From the NCBI GenBank assembly GCA_913009685.1, contig CAJVXP010000008.1, forward strand, positions 1 through 64,000: a stretch of 64,000 bases of DNA, given 5' to 3'. Positions 55,911 through 64,000 of this stretch are shown here, in pieces. The translations under genes were made by a program, and so were the position numbers. Position 1 is the stretch's first letter; every line of letters begins with the position of its first letter. The notes below the pieces were generated by a model. It was not told the origin of the DNA. It searched no databases and saw only the letters and a program-made list of their open reading frames with translations. Source of the stretch: an uncultured Bacteroidota bacterium (GTDB lineage: Bacteria > Bacteroidota > Bacteroidia > Bacteroidales > F082).

Positions 55911-57053
55911 TTATTTCAGGATAGCTTTTCCAATGACAAGCCGCTGAACCTGGTTGGTTCCTTCATAAATCTGACAAAGTTTGGCATCGCGCATCATCTT
56001 TTCTACAAGATAATCAGTTGAGTAGCCCTCTCCTGCCATAACCTGAACAGCATCGGTAGTAACTCTCATAGCCACATCCGAAGCATACAGTTTAGACATA
56101 GCTGACAAGACACTTTTAGACTTCTGACCATTATCGTAGGCCCAGGCAGAATGCCATGTAACCATCCGGGCGGCTTCAATCTCTGTGGCCATATCTGCCA
56201 GTATAAAACTTACGCCCTGGTTTACGGTAACGGGTTTTCCAAACTGAATACGGTTTTTCCCCCAGAGAAGAGCCGTCTCATAAGCAGCTCTTGCATTCCC
56301 GACGCTGAGTGCAGCCACCCCCGTGCGCGTACGCTCAAAAGTCTTCATGGCAAGGATAAATCCCTGGCCTTCACCGCCAATAAGATTTTCTTTGGGAACC
56401 TCAACATCCTCAAAAACAAACTCCGTTTGAACGGAAGCGCGTTGCCCCATTTTCTTCAGGTTTGAAACAATTTTCACACCGGGTAAGTTTGTGGGAACAA
56501 CAAAAGCACTCAGGCTGCGTGCTCCCTTTTCGGGATTCACCATAGCGAAAACCGTTATAAACTCGGAAACAGCGCCGTTAGTGATAAAACGCTTTTGTCC
56601 GTTCAGAATATATTTATCTCCATGTAAAATGGCCGTTGATTTGATGCCTGCCACATCCGAACCTGCGTTGGGTTCGGTCAGCGCGTAAGCTGCCACTCCT
56701 TTGGCTTCAACAATTTGTCCGAAAAATCTTTTCTTTTGTCCTTCACTGGCTCCGAGCAAAAGCGGTGTAAGCGCAAGGGTATTGGCATCCATACAAATTC
56801 CGATGCCTACACAACCGGCGCCCAGCTCCTCCGATGCCAGGGCACTCTCGAAAATGTTGTGCCCGTTACCACCGTATTCCACAGGAACGGGACCATTCAT
56901 CAACCCTTCTTCATAGGCCTTTTTAATAATGTCCCAGGGAAACTCTGCCAATTCGTCATATTTCCTGGCGTTGGGAATAATTTCACGTCGGGCAAAATCC
57001 CGGACTTTCTCCCGGAATTCAACTTGTTTGGGTTCTAAAGAAAAATCTACCAT
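55911..57053 (-). CDS. Acyl-CoA dehydrogenase, standard form
   Basis: 380 residues: an ordinary acyl-CoA dehydrogenase. Marks are AYALTEPNAGSDVAGIKSTA, KRFITNGAVSEFITVFAMV, RIQFGKPVTVNQGVSFILADM, VQVMAGEGYSTDYLVEKMMRDAK and IYEGTNQVQRLVIGKAIL, with the short/medium-chain catalytic Glu position in IYEGT. Substrate chain length cannot be told; a butyryl- or branched-chain enzyme is possible. Convergent with the long form. Confidence 0.93.
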   Translation of the reverse strand: MVDFSLEPKQVEFREKVRDFARREIIPNARKYDELAEFPWDIIKKAYEEGLMNGPVPVEYGGNGHNIFESALASEELGAGCVGIGICMDANTLALTPLLLGASEGQKKRFFGQIVEAKGVAAYALTEPNAGSDVAGIKSTAILHGDKYILNGQKRFITNGAVSEFITVFAMVNPEKGARSLSAFVVPTNLPGVKIVSNLKKMGQRASVQTEFVFEDVEVPKENLIGGEGQGFILAMKTFERTRTGVAALSVGNARAAYETALLWGKNRIQFGKPVTVNQGVSFILADMATEIEAARMVTWHSAWAYDNGQKSKSVLSAMSKLYASDVAMRVTTDAVQVMAGEGYSTDYLVEKMMRDAKLCQIYEGTNQVQRLVIGKAILK

Positions 57054-57164
57054 TTTTTAATTTTTTTATTAAACAATTCAGTTACATCCTTCCTATACAT
57101 TTTTTTGAGAGTAAACAAAAATAAACTTTCCTTGGAATTTTTCCTATTTTAGTGGAGAATTTTT

Positions 57165-58112
57165 ATGACAGAAAACAAAAGAACGGGCAGATTGATGAAA
57201 GAGAATATGTATTCAAAGGGTTTTAAGGCTTTTCTTCAGCTTGAAAGGGCACTGTCGGAAAACACGGTAATGGCTTACCTGCATGACGTCGGTCTGCTGT
57301 TTTCATTCCTTCAGGCAAAAAAAGAACATCTCCTTATAAAAGACATTGCCCCTGATGACCTCCGCGATTTTTTGCAGTATATTAACGAAATGGGGCTGGG
57401 AGCTTATTCTCAAAGCCGTGTTGTTTCGGGCATCAAGTCATTTTTTAGCTATTTGATGCTTGAAAAGATTATCAACACAGATCCGGCAGCATTGCTTGAA
57501 TCGCCTAAGCTGGGAAAAAAGTTACCTGATGTGCTCTCCGAAACAGAAATTGTTACACTGATTCAATCCGTTGATTTGTCGAAACCGCTGGGAGAACGCA
57601 ACAAAGCTATATTGGAAACCCTTTATGCCTGTGGTTTACGCGTTTCGGAGCTTACCAGCTTAAAGCTTTCCGATTTGCATTTTAACGAGGGGATTATTAT
57701 TGTTACAGGCAAGGGAAACAAGCAGCGTATGGTTCCTGTCGGCGATAGCGCACAAAAGCAATTGCTCACCTATATTCGGCAGGTGCGCGTCCGTATTGCT
57801 CCCAGGAAAGAAGCGGAAAATATTGTCTTCTTAAATCAGCGGGGAAGCAAACTAAGCAGGCAGATGATTTTCCTCATTATTAAAAAACTGGTTGAAAAAG
57901 CCGGTATCCGTAAAACAGTAAGCCCGCATACTTTTCGCCATTCCTTTGCAACGCATCTTATCCGGCGCGGGGCAGATCTGAGAGCTGTACAAGTGCTGCT
58001 GGGACACGTATCCATCAGTACTACCGAGATTTACACACATCTAAACGATACCGATTTAAAAAATACCATCTTGAAATTTCACCCCATGAATATTGACGAA
58101 AATGCAGAATAA
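57165..58112 (+). CDS. xerD: Tyrosine recombinase XerD-like
   Basis: 315 residues. The N-terminal SAM-like domain (about 15-100) is followed by the catalytic domain. The R-K-H-R-H/W-Y set is present: R in ACGLRVSELTSL, K in GKGNKQRMVPV, H and R in PHTFRHSFATHLI, H in LLGHVSISTT, and Y in IYTHLN. XerC/XerD resolve chromosome dimers at dif; the length and placement fit XerD. No dif site was recognised nearby. A tyrosine recombinase of a mobile element is a weaker alternative. Confidence 0.9.
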   Translation: MTENKRTGRLMKENMYSKGFKAFLQLERALSENTVMAYLHDVGLLFSFLQAKKEHLLIKDIAPDDLRDFLQYINEMGLGAYSQSRVVSGIKSFFSYLMLEKIINTDPAALLESPKLGKKLPDVLSETEIVTLIQSVDLSKPLGERNKAILETLYACGLRVSELTSLKLSDLHFNEGIIIVTGKGNKQRMVPVGDSAQKQLLTYIRQVRVRIAPRKEAENIVFLNQRGSKLSRQMIFLIIKKLVEKAGIRKTVSPHTFRHSFATHLIRRGADLRAVQVLLGHVSISTTEIYTHLNDTDLKNTILKFHPMNIDENAE

Positions 58113-58235
58113 TCTTTGTGTTTATCCGGTTGATAACTATCTGGTACTTAGCTGCAAAATTTCATTGCATTTTTAAAAAATAATTTTAACTTTGACTGGC
58201 TTAAAACTTGCCGGTATTATTTCATTTTATACCCC

Positions 58236-60464
58236 ATGAGTAAATTGCGGATTTTAATTATAGAAGACAACCCAGCGGATGATAAACTTCTCCGGCATGA
58301 GCTTAATCGTGATTTTGATTTTGAAGCAATTACCGTTGAAACAGAGCAGGATATCATTGAAAAACTTTACAGCTTTCGTCCTGACCTGATTCTTTCCGAC
58401 TATTCTCTGCCAGGATTTTCGGGCATGCGGGTGCTTGAGATTCGCAATGAAAAATCACCATTAACCCCGTTCATCATTGTAACAGGTTCCATTAATGAAG
58501 AAGTTGCCGTTAGATGTATTAAAGCCGGGGCATCTGACTATGTTACCAAAGACCATCTGATTCGCCTGAATGTATCTGTAAAAAGCGTCCTGGAACAACA
58601 GAAGATTCTTGTGGAAAAAGAAAAAGCAAAAGAGGAACTTTATGAAAGCCTGGAACGTTTCAGGAAATTTGTGGAAAATGACATTTCAGGTGATTATCTT
58701 GAAAATGAAGATGAAGTGCTTTATTGTAATAAAAAAATATTTGACATTTTTGAGTTTGACGACCTGGAACAGCTCAATGCTTATGGCACCAAAAATCTTT
58801 ATGAAGATCCGAATGACCTGAAAAGGTTTATGGAAGAGCTAAAATTGAAAGGCAAAGTTGAAGATTTTGAGGTAAGGATGCATACGCGCACAGGCAGAAA
58901 AATTGTTATGTTGGAAAATGCCTATGGCGAATTTGATGAGAAAGGCCGGCTTCTTCAGCTACAGGGCTATCTTATTGATATCACCAAGCGGGTTGTGGCT
59001 GAGGAAAAACTTAAACATTCCGAAAATTTGTTCCGGACACTCACAGAGAATACAACCGCCGGGATAGTCATTTATAATCATGATAGATTTCTATACGCCA
59101 ATCCTGCAATTACCCGGCTTCTCGGATATTCGGAAGAGGAGATGAAAGCCATGCATTTTTGGGATGTGATACATCCGTTAGACCGCGAAATGGTCAAACG
59201 CCGGGGTCAAAGGCGTGTAAAAAAGGAAAAAGTACCCAGAAATTACCAGTTTAGAATGCAGACGAAAGCCGGCGAGACACGCTGGGTTGATTTTACGGCA
59301 GGTTATCTGCGATTTGAAGGAAAGGATGCCGGTATCGGCAGCGTTCACGATATTACCAAAGAGAAACAAGCCGGCGAAGTAATCAGAATGCTTTCCGCTG
59401 CCGTTGAACAAAGTCCGCTTTCCGTTGTCATTACCGATTTAAATGCGAAAATAGAATATGTTAATGATAGTTTTACCATAATTACCGGTTACACTTTTCA
59501 GGAGGTCATAGAACAGAATTCGAAGATTTTGCAAAGCGGGGAAACACCGCAAAGTGTTTATAATGATTTATGGAATACGTTGTTGAAAGGCGAGGTCTGG
59601 AGAGGTGAATTCATCAATAAGCGAAAAAACGGAGAGACCTTTTACGAATATTCCGTCATTGCTCCTATTAAAGATGAATCGGGAAAGGTAAAACGTTATA
59701 TTGGCATGGGAGAAGATATCACCCGGCGTAAACAGCTAGAGATTGATTTGCGTGTTGCCAAGGCAAAAGCAGAAGATGCCAACCGCTTAAAAGCAGCTTT
59801 CCTCGCAAATATCAGCCACGAGTTACGTACTCCCCTGAATGGAATCCTTGGATTTTCAGAACTGATACTCGAGATAGAAGAAATTGATTCTATTCAGGAA
59901 ATGAGCCGCTATATCAACGAAAGCGGACAACGACTACTGCGTACTTTGGATATGATTATTGCTATCTCAAGATTAGATTCGGGTACTTATGAAGTTAAAA
60001 AGGAAGAACTGGATGTAATAGCCGAGTTCCGTAATGTTTATACAAAGAAATTGCCACTAGCCCAACGTAAAAACCTGGAAATGATACTTGAGACGGAGTT
60101 TGAACACTTTGAACTCCTGGGTGACCGGAACATTGTTTCGGAAGCCATAGATGAGATTGTGGATAATGCCATTAAATTTACGAATGAAGGAAAAATAAAC
60201 CTGAAGGCGGGAAAAACTATAATAAAAGAGAAAGAATTTATTTATTTCGAGATAAAAGATACGGGAATTGGTATCTCGGAAAAAAATCAGGAAAGTATTT
60301 TCGAAGATTTCAGGCAGGCCAGCACGGGTTATGGCCGGAGATACGAAGGAAACGGACTGGGCTTAAGTCTTGCCAAAAAGTATGTTGAGCTTATTGGCGG
60401 CTTCCTGAAACTAAAGTCTTCGGAGGGCAAAGGCTCTGTTTTTACTATTTATATCCCTGTTTAA
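58236..60464 (+). CDS. Receiver-PAS histidine kinase (REC-PAS x3-HisKA-HATPase)
   Basis: 742 residues, soluble. An N-terminal receiver (about 1-120) keeps the acidic pair and the phospho-acceptor Asp in DLILSDYSLPGFSG. Three PAS-type modules follow (about 135-260, 265-385, 387-515; NPAITRLLGYSEEEMKAM, ITDLNAKIEYVNDSFTIITG). HisKA has ANISHELRTPLNGILG, and HATPase has NAIKFTNEGK, KDTGIGIS and GNGLGLSLAKK. It is an orphan-type kinase controlled by another kinase through its receiver, with a lone receiver gene (60525) behind it as a likely partner. Input unknown. Confidence 0.92.
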   Translation: MSKLRILIIEDNPADDKLLRHELNRDFDFEAITVETEQDIIEKLYSFRPDLILSDYSLPGFSGMRVLEIRNEKSPLTPFIIVTGSINEEVAVRCIKAGASDYVTKDHLIRLNVSVKSVLEQQKILVEKEKAKEELYESLERFRKFVENDISGDYLENEDEVLYCNKKIFDIFEFDDLEQLNAYGTKNLYEDPNDLKRFMEELKLKGKVEDFEVRMHTRTGRKIVMLENAYGEFDEKGRLLQLQGYLIDITKRVVAEEKLKHSENLFRTLTENTTAGIVIYNHDRFLYANPAITRLLGYSEEEMKAMHFWDVIHPLDREMVKRRGQRRVKKEKVPRNYQFRMQTKAGETRWVDFTAGYLRFEGKDAGIGSVHDITKEKQAGEVIRMLSAAVEQSPLSVVITDLNAKIEYVNDSFTIITGYTFQEVIEQNSKILQSGETPQSVYNDLWNTLLKGEVWRGEFINKRKNGETFYEYSVIAPIKDESGKVKRYIGMGEDITRRKQLEIDLRVAKAKAEDANRLKAAFLANISHELRTPLNGILGFSELILEIEEIDSIQEMSRYINESGQRLLRTLDMIIAISRLDSGTYEVKKEELDVIAEFRNVYTKKLPLAQRKNLEMILETEFEHFELLGDRNIVSEAIDEIVDNAIKFTNEGKINLKAGKTIIKEKEFIYFEIKDTGIGISEKNQESIFEDFRQASTGYGRRYEGNGLGLSLAKKYVELIGGFLKLKSSEGKGSVFTIYIPV

Positions 60465-60524
60465 CAAAATGTTACTAATGCGTTACAATCAAAAACATAA
60501 TAACTTATTTAAAAATTTCTAAGC

Positions 60525-60926
60525 ATGGAAAACCGTTACACTCGCAAGAGAATTTTGTATGTTGACGATGATCTTCAAAGCCGTCTTCTCGTAAAACATG
60601 TCATTGGCCGGGTTTACGACCTGTTCCTCTGCTCTACCGTTGAGGAAACCTTACAATTACTCAAAACTGAAACTTTTGACCTTATCCTGCTCGATATCCG
60701 TTTGGAAGGAGAAATAACAGGGATTGAATTATTGGCAATGATACGTAAAATGCCTCCTCATGCGGAAACTCCTGCATTAGCCGTAACTGCTTTTGCCTTT
60801 GATGATGATAAAAAATACATCTTGTCGTCCGGTTTCACCGATTATATTACCAAACCTATTAACCTACATGACTTTAAAGAAAAAATCAGAACTTACCTCG
60901 AAAATCAAAGCGTTGATTCTTATTGA
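60525..60926 (+). CDS. Stand-alone response regulator receiver protein
   Basis: 133 residues, one receiver domain: acidic D14-D16 region (ILYVDDDLQSR), phospho-acceptor Asp in LILLDIRLEGE, T in LAVTAFAFDD, and K in YITKPINLHDF. It has no output domain, so it probably passes phosphate on or binds a partner. It follows the PAS kinase by 60 bp and is likely part of the same system. Confidence 0.9.
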   Translation: MENRYTRKRILYVDDDLQSRLLVKHVIGRVYDLFLCSTVEETLQLLKTETFDLILLDIRLEGEITGIELLAMIRKMPPHAETPALAVTAFAFDDDKKYILSSGFTDYITKPINLHDFKEKIRTYLENQSVDSY

Positions 60927-60978
60927 AAATCAGGAATGATTTTTCTTTGCCGGGAAAATTCCCCTCCGGAGAAGTCCC

Positions 60979-61554
60979 CTACAGCCTCAGGATGCTGAAA
61001 GTTCCGGTTTCCTCCAATTTGATAATTGTCGAAGGCCGGATGTTTCGAATTCGTGATCGATGAATATCAACCACATAATCAACCCTTTCCTTGATAATAT
61101 CTGCAATTTGATTGAAGGTTTGTGGTGCCGGCTCATCCGATATATTGGCAGAAGTAGATACCAGTGGATGGCCCAGCTTTTTTATCACCTCCAGGCAATA
61201 ATCGTCCTTTACAACCCGAATGGCAATACTTCCGTCAGAAGCGATTAGTTTTTTCGACAGATTTTTGGCATTACTGTAAACAATTGTGATGGGCGATGCT
61301 GCATTTTCGATAAGGTCATAGGCAATCTGGGGCACCTTATCAACATAAAGGCTAAGCTTATCGGCACTATCCAACAACACAATCATGCTCTTATGCTTAT
61401 GGCGGTCTTTTAGCCTGAAGACCTTTTCAACAGCTTTTGTATTGGTAGCATCGCAGCCAATACCCCAAATAGTATCTGTGGGATAAAGCAGAATTTTTCC
61501 CTGTTTCAGCAAAGCAACTGATTTTTCGATCTCTTGTTTTAATTTTTCAGACAT
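60979..61554 (-). CDS. tsaC: Threonylcarbamoyl-AMP synthase (TsaC/Sua5 family)
   Basis: 191 residues. The enzyme makes threonylcarbamoyl-AMP from threonine, bicarbonate and ATP for tRNA t6A. Marks: LLYPTDTIWGIGCDATN, VFRLKDRHKHKSMIVLL, PITIVYSNAKNL, SIAIRVVKDDYCLEVIKKLG and PLVSTSANISDEPA. Short TsaC type without the Sua5 extension. The start overlaps the glycosyltransferase stop by 16 bp. It works in the same pathway as tsaE at 33836. Confidence 0.94.
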   Translation of the reverse strand: MSEKLKQEIEKSVALLKQGKILLYPTDTIWGIGCDATNTKAVEKVFRLKDRHKHKSMIVLLDSADKLSLYVDKVPQIAYDLIENAASPITIVYSNAKNLSKKLIASDGSIAIRVVKDDYCLEVIKKLGHPLVSTSANISDEPAPQTFNQIADIIKERVDYVVDIHRSRIRNIRPSTIIKLEETGTFSILRL

Positions 61555-62537
61555 AATAACAATTGTTTTAGCTCAATAGTTTCTGCACACTTAAAATGTT
61601 TTTTAGGACAAACCTTTTTCCCGTGAAGGCCACATGGCCGGCAAAACAAATTTTCAGTCGTTTGAATGACAAATGAAGTAGCGGAAAGCGGGCCGAACCC
61701 GAATTCCGGAACGGTAGAGCAAAAGATGACAGCCACTGGCGCATTCATGGCAGAAGTGAGATGCGTAGGGGCCGAATCGTTGGTGTAATTCATTAAAGCA
61801 TCACGCATGAGTGCCGCCGATTCCAAAAGTGTAAGTCTCCCGGCGAGGTTCAGGCTGCCGGCATGGCCGGAGTCTTCCATAATACGGCCAATCTTTTGCC
61901 GTTCTTTGTCGGAACCGAGAAAATAAACCACGAGGTCTTCATCCAATTGCTTTATGAACCCTGCCCACTTTTCAGCAGGGTACTCTTTGGTAAACCACAG
62001 GCTGCCGGGAGAAACAGTGATAAATTGTTTGGTCTTATACTGTGAAACCCGTGCAAAATCATGTTTTGATGGATAGAGTTTTGGCTTGAAAAGCAATGTA
62101 TCGGTAAAATTATCTATCAACCTCAGGTTCCGCTCCACTTCGTGCGGACTTCCCTCCTTCGCAGATATTTTATGTGCCAGACGATGCGTAAAAAAAGGTG
62201 AAAACGGATTTTTTCTAAACCCGGCTGTTCTCTTAGCTCCCGCAAAGGCAGTCATCAATCCGGTAGAGGCAAACCGCTGTGTGTTGACAACCAAATCATA
62301 TTTTTGCTCACGAATGATGCCGATGAGCTCTTTAAGTTTTTGGTATTTTTTTCCCGACTTATCCCATACAATGACCTGCTTCAAATAAGGATGATGGCGT
62401 AGCAACGCTTCGTTTCCTTCCTTCAGCAGAAAATCAATACGTGCCTGCGGAAAAAAATGATGTAGTTTTTCAATCAGTGGTGTAGCCAGCACAACATCTC
62501 CCAGCGAAGCCGTTTGTATGATTAAAATTTTTTTCAT
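61539..62537 (-). CDS. Glycosyltransferase family 9 (heptosyltransferase-like)
   Basis: 332 residues. Starts ILIIQTASLGDVVLATPLIE, the GT9 opening; AGAKRTAGFRKN and the nucleotide-sugar site FVTVSPGSLWFTKEYPAEKW-like stretch, then NDSAPTHLTSAMNAPVAVIF. GT9 enzymes transfer heptose or other sugars from ADP- or UDP-sugars onto lipopolysaccharide cores. It lies between dapD and tsaC in one direction. The C-terminal Cys-rich part (CRPCGLHGKKVCPKKHFKC) is common in these proteins. Confidence 0.9.
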   Translation of the reverse strand: MKKILIIQTASLGDVVLATPLIEKLHHFFPQARIDFLLKEGNEALLRHHPYLKQVIVWDKSGKKYQKLKELIGIIREQKYDLVVNTQRFASTGLMTAFAGAKRTAGFRKNPFSPFFTHRLAHKISAKEGSPHEVERNLRLIDNFTDTLLFKPKLYPSKHDFARVSQYKTKQFITVSPGSLWFTKEYPAEKWAGFIKQLDEDLVVYFLGSDKERQKIGRIMEDSGHAGSLNLAGRLTLLESAALMRDALMNYTNDSAPTHLTSAMNAPVAVIFCSTVPEFGFGPLSATSFVIQTTENLFCRPCGLHGKKVCPKKHFKCAETIELKQLLLCLKN

Positions 62538-62548
62538 CTCCGGCGGGG

Positions 62549-63364
62549 TTAAACAGCTACCTGAAAATCGCGCAAAGCCTCATTCAGCGATGTTTTTGTA
62601 TCGGTGGAAGCTTTACGTTTTCCGATAATTAATGCACAGGAAACCTGAAAATCACCGGCAGGAAAGTTCTTGGTATAAGTACCGGGAATAACCACCGAGC
62701 GTGGTGGAATGTACGCTTTGTATTCGACCGGCTCAATTCCGCTCACATCAATAATCTTAGTGCTTTGTGTGAGCACCACATTGGCGCCCAGCACAGCCTC
62801 TTTTCCCAACCTGACACCCTCAACTACAATAGAACGGGAGCCGATAAAACAATTATCTTCAATAATTACGGGGGCGGCCTGAACCGGTTCCAGCACGCCG
62901 CCAATACCCACACCTCCGCTCAAATGCACATTCTTTCCTATTTGCGCACAGGAGCCAACGGTAGCCCAGGTATCAACCATGGTTCCGCTATCCACATAAG
63001 CCCCGATATTCACATAAGAAGGCATCATAACGACGCCGGGAGCCAGATAAGCGCCATAGCGGGCAATGGCATGTGGGACTATACGTACATTTTGAGCAGC
63101 AAAATCTTTTTTTAATGGAATTTTGTCGTGGAACTCAAACATACCGGTTTCCATGGTTTCCATTTTCCGCAACAGGAAATAAAGAATGACCGCTTTTTTT
63201 ATCCATTCGTTTACCTTCCACTCTTCTGCCACGGGCATTGCCACACGCAACTTTCCTTTGTCCAATGCATCCACTGTGTTAAAAACAGCCTCTCTCACCT
63301 TGTCAGTTTCGAGTAAATTACGGCTTTCCCATGCTCTATTTATCAGTTGTTCAGCAGTATCCAT
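62549..63364 (-). CDS. dapD: Tetrahydrodipicolinate N-succinyltransferase
   Basis: 271 residues from the MDTAEQ start at 63364, the usual DapD length. Left-handed beta-helix with hexapeptide repeats (GVVMMPSYVNIGAYVDSGT, GKNVHLSGGVGIGGVLEP, GSRSIVVEGVRLGKEAVLG) and the C-terminal signature. DapD adds succinyl to tetrahydrodipicolinate from succinyl-CoA on the way to meso-diaminopimelate and lysine, so this organism uses the succinylase branch. Same direction as GT9 and tsaC, 12 bp apart. Confidence 0.95.
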   Translation of the reverse strand: MDTAEQLINRAWESRNLLETDKVREAVFNTVDALDKGKLRVAMPVAEEWKVNEWIKKAVILYFLLRKMETMETGMFEFHDKIPLKKDFAAQNVRIVPHAIARYGAYLAPGVVMMPSYVNIGAYVDSGTMVDTWATVGSCAQIGKNVHLSGGVGIGGVLEPVQAAPVIIEDNCFIGSRSIVVEGVRLGKEAVLGANVVLTQSTKIIDVSGIEPVEYKAYIPPRSVVIPGTYTKNFPAGDFQVSCALIIGKRKASTDTKTSLNEALRDFQVAV

Positions 63365-63481
63365 GTGATTCAATTTTTGAGCCAAAATAAACATTTCCGC
63401 AATAGGCCGAACAATAATTTTTTACTCTGAGAATATTTTTATACTTTTAGGCCACCAATTAAGTGAAAACTCTTTTCTGTT

Positions 63482-64000
63482 ATGAATACACCTGTTGTCA
63501 ATGGGTTCCGAACCCCTAAAATTATTATTCTCTTTCTTATATTTTTTATCTCCTCACAGTATACCTTTGGTGCAGGATTGTGGCCGCCGGTTGGCGCCAG
63601 ACAGGCAGGACTAAACCATTGCTCTGTTGCGCTGAGTGATTTCTGGAGTATTCAAAACAACCAGGCCGGTATGGCGCTGATAAAAAATCTGTCGGTAGGC
63701 GTTGCTTATGAGAACAGATTTCTTGTTCCCCACATGGGAACAGCAAACCTTGCCCTGATTTACCCTCTGAAATCTGGCAATATGGGGCTCAGCATGAGCT
63801 ATTTCGGCTATGCTTTATATCACCAAATGAAAATAGGACTGGCCTATGCGCGCTCTTTTGGTCCCCGGTTAAGAATAGGCGTACAACTCGATTATTTGCA
63901 AACCGGACAGGGAGATATTTATGGCAGCCGAAGCAATGTAACATTTGAAATGGGGGTACAATCCGATGTTACCGAACATCTTACGTTTGGGGTTTATGTC
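63482..64000 (+). CDS. PorV/PorQ-like outer-membrane barrel, N-terminal part
   Basis: The gene begins at ATG 63482 and is still open at the window end, giving 173 residues. A signal peptide (IIILFLIFFISSQYTFGAG) leads into GARQAGLNHCSVALSDFWSI-QNNQAGMA, the 'GARQAG...VALSDxWSxxNNQAG' opening of PorV/PorQ and FadL-like Bacteroidota barrels. Alternating strands follow (GLSMSYFGYALYHQMKIGLA, RIGVQLDYLQTGQGDIY). PorV and PorQ serve in T9SS shuttling and attachment, so this could belong with porX and the CTD cargo, but many barrels share this start. It is divergent from dapD. Confidence 0.7.
   Translation, partial: MNTPVVNGFRTPKIIILFLIFFISSQYTFGAGLWPPVGARQAGLNHCSVALSDFWSIQNNQAGMALIKNLSVGVAYENRFLVPHMGTANLALIYPLKSGNMGLSMSYFGYALYHQMKIGLAYARSFGPRLRIGVQLDYLQTGQGDIYGSRSNVTFEMGVQSDVTEHLTFGVYV

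Noticed and set aside
1-64000. CRISPR arrays, rRNA, tRNA, prophage or integrative element
   Set aside because: No regularly spaced repeats, no tRNA-like T-loop with matching acceptor stem in intergenic regions, and no phage or conjugation genes; the XerD-like gene has no att-like neighbours.

Overview
The window comes from a chromosome of a Bacteroidota member, most likely of the Bacteroidales/Marinilabiliales kind. The evidence is a PorX-type regulator (receiver plus PglZ domain) and a secreted protein with a type IX secretion (T9SS) C-terminal sorting domain, many signal peptides ending in A-Q or S-Q, the small ribosomal protein bTHX, a MurL/MurD2 pair, and promoters of the TTTG / TAnnTTTG kind rather than TTGACA / TATAAT. 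No rRNA, tRNA, CRISPR array, phage or intact insertion sequence was seen. Most of the window is core housekeeping sequence.

Layout. 1-545 is the end of a PD-(D/E)XK nuclease, followed by a small transposon-like element with an 8-bp target duplication. 933-8819 is a signalling operon: two hybrid histidine kinases, then CheR and CheB, with no CheA, CheW or classical chemoreceptor nearby. 8830-14057 (minus) is a giant AsmA-like envelope protein coupled to a secreted endonuclease/phosphatase-fold protein. 14202-16379 is a DUF134 regulator, a NifX-like protein and a trans-sulfuration PLP enzyme. A second, longer copy of the first repeat lies at 16439-16934. 16938-20251 holds yqgE and, divergently, murL-murD2, an alternative way of putting D-glutamate into peptidoglycan.

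20281-32121 holds a long-tailed bTHX, trmH, an S9 peptidase, a DUF4412-like protein, a membrane-anchored TPR protein, fmt, HU, an alkyl-base DNA glycosylase, an outer-membrane barrel, a short RecQ helicase and an HD phosphohydrolase. 32280-35499 is a tight porX-tsaE-ald operon. 35500-36042 is a graveyard: a 222-bp mobile-element-like unit with target duplication next to a broken secreted-protein gene. 36043-39692 has dnaB, a fossil ORF, a PolB-type exonuclease, mnmD and an acylphosphatase around a long perfect palindrome. 40113-42866 is the T9SS cargo protein. 42951-45249 has an unknown protein, crcB, a DUF493-like protein and ppk2; 45454-55758 has ndh, a TPR protein, gyrA, clpC and an acyl-CoA dehydrogenase; 55911-64000 has a second acyl-CoA dehydrogenase, xerD, a PAS histidine kinase with a receiver protein, tsaC, a family 9 glycosyltransferase, dapD and the start of a PorV/PorQ-like outer-membrane protein.

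How the genes work together. Several themes recur: envelope building (murL, murD2, dapD, AsmA-like protein, GT9), type IX secretion (porX, a CTD cargo, a PorV/PorQ-like barrel), phosphorelay signalling (three hybrid kinases, CheR/CheB, a lone receiver), and tRNA modification (tsaE, tsaC, mnmD, trmH, fmt). The least explained system is the kinase-kinase-CheR-CheB operon at 933-8819. All family assignments are from reading the sequence; no database search was run.
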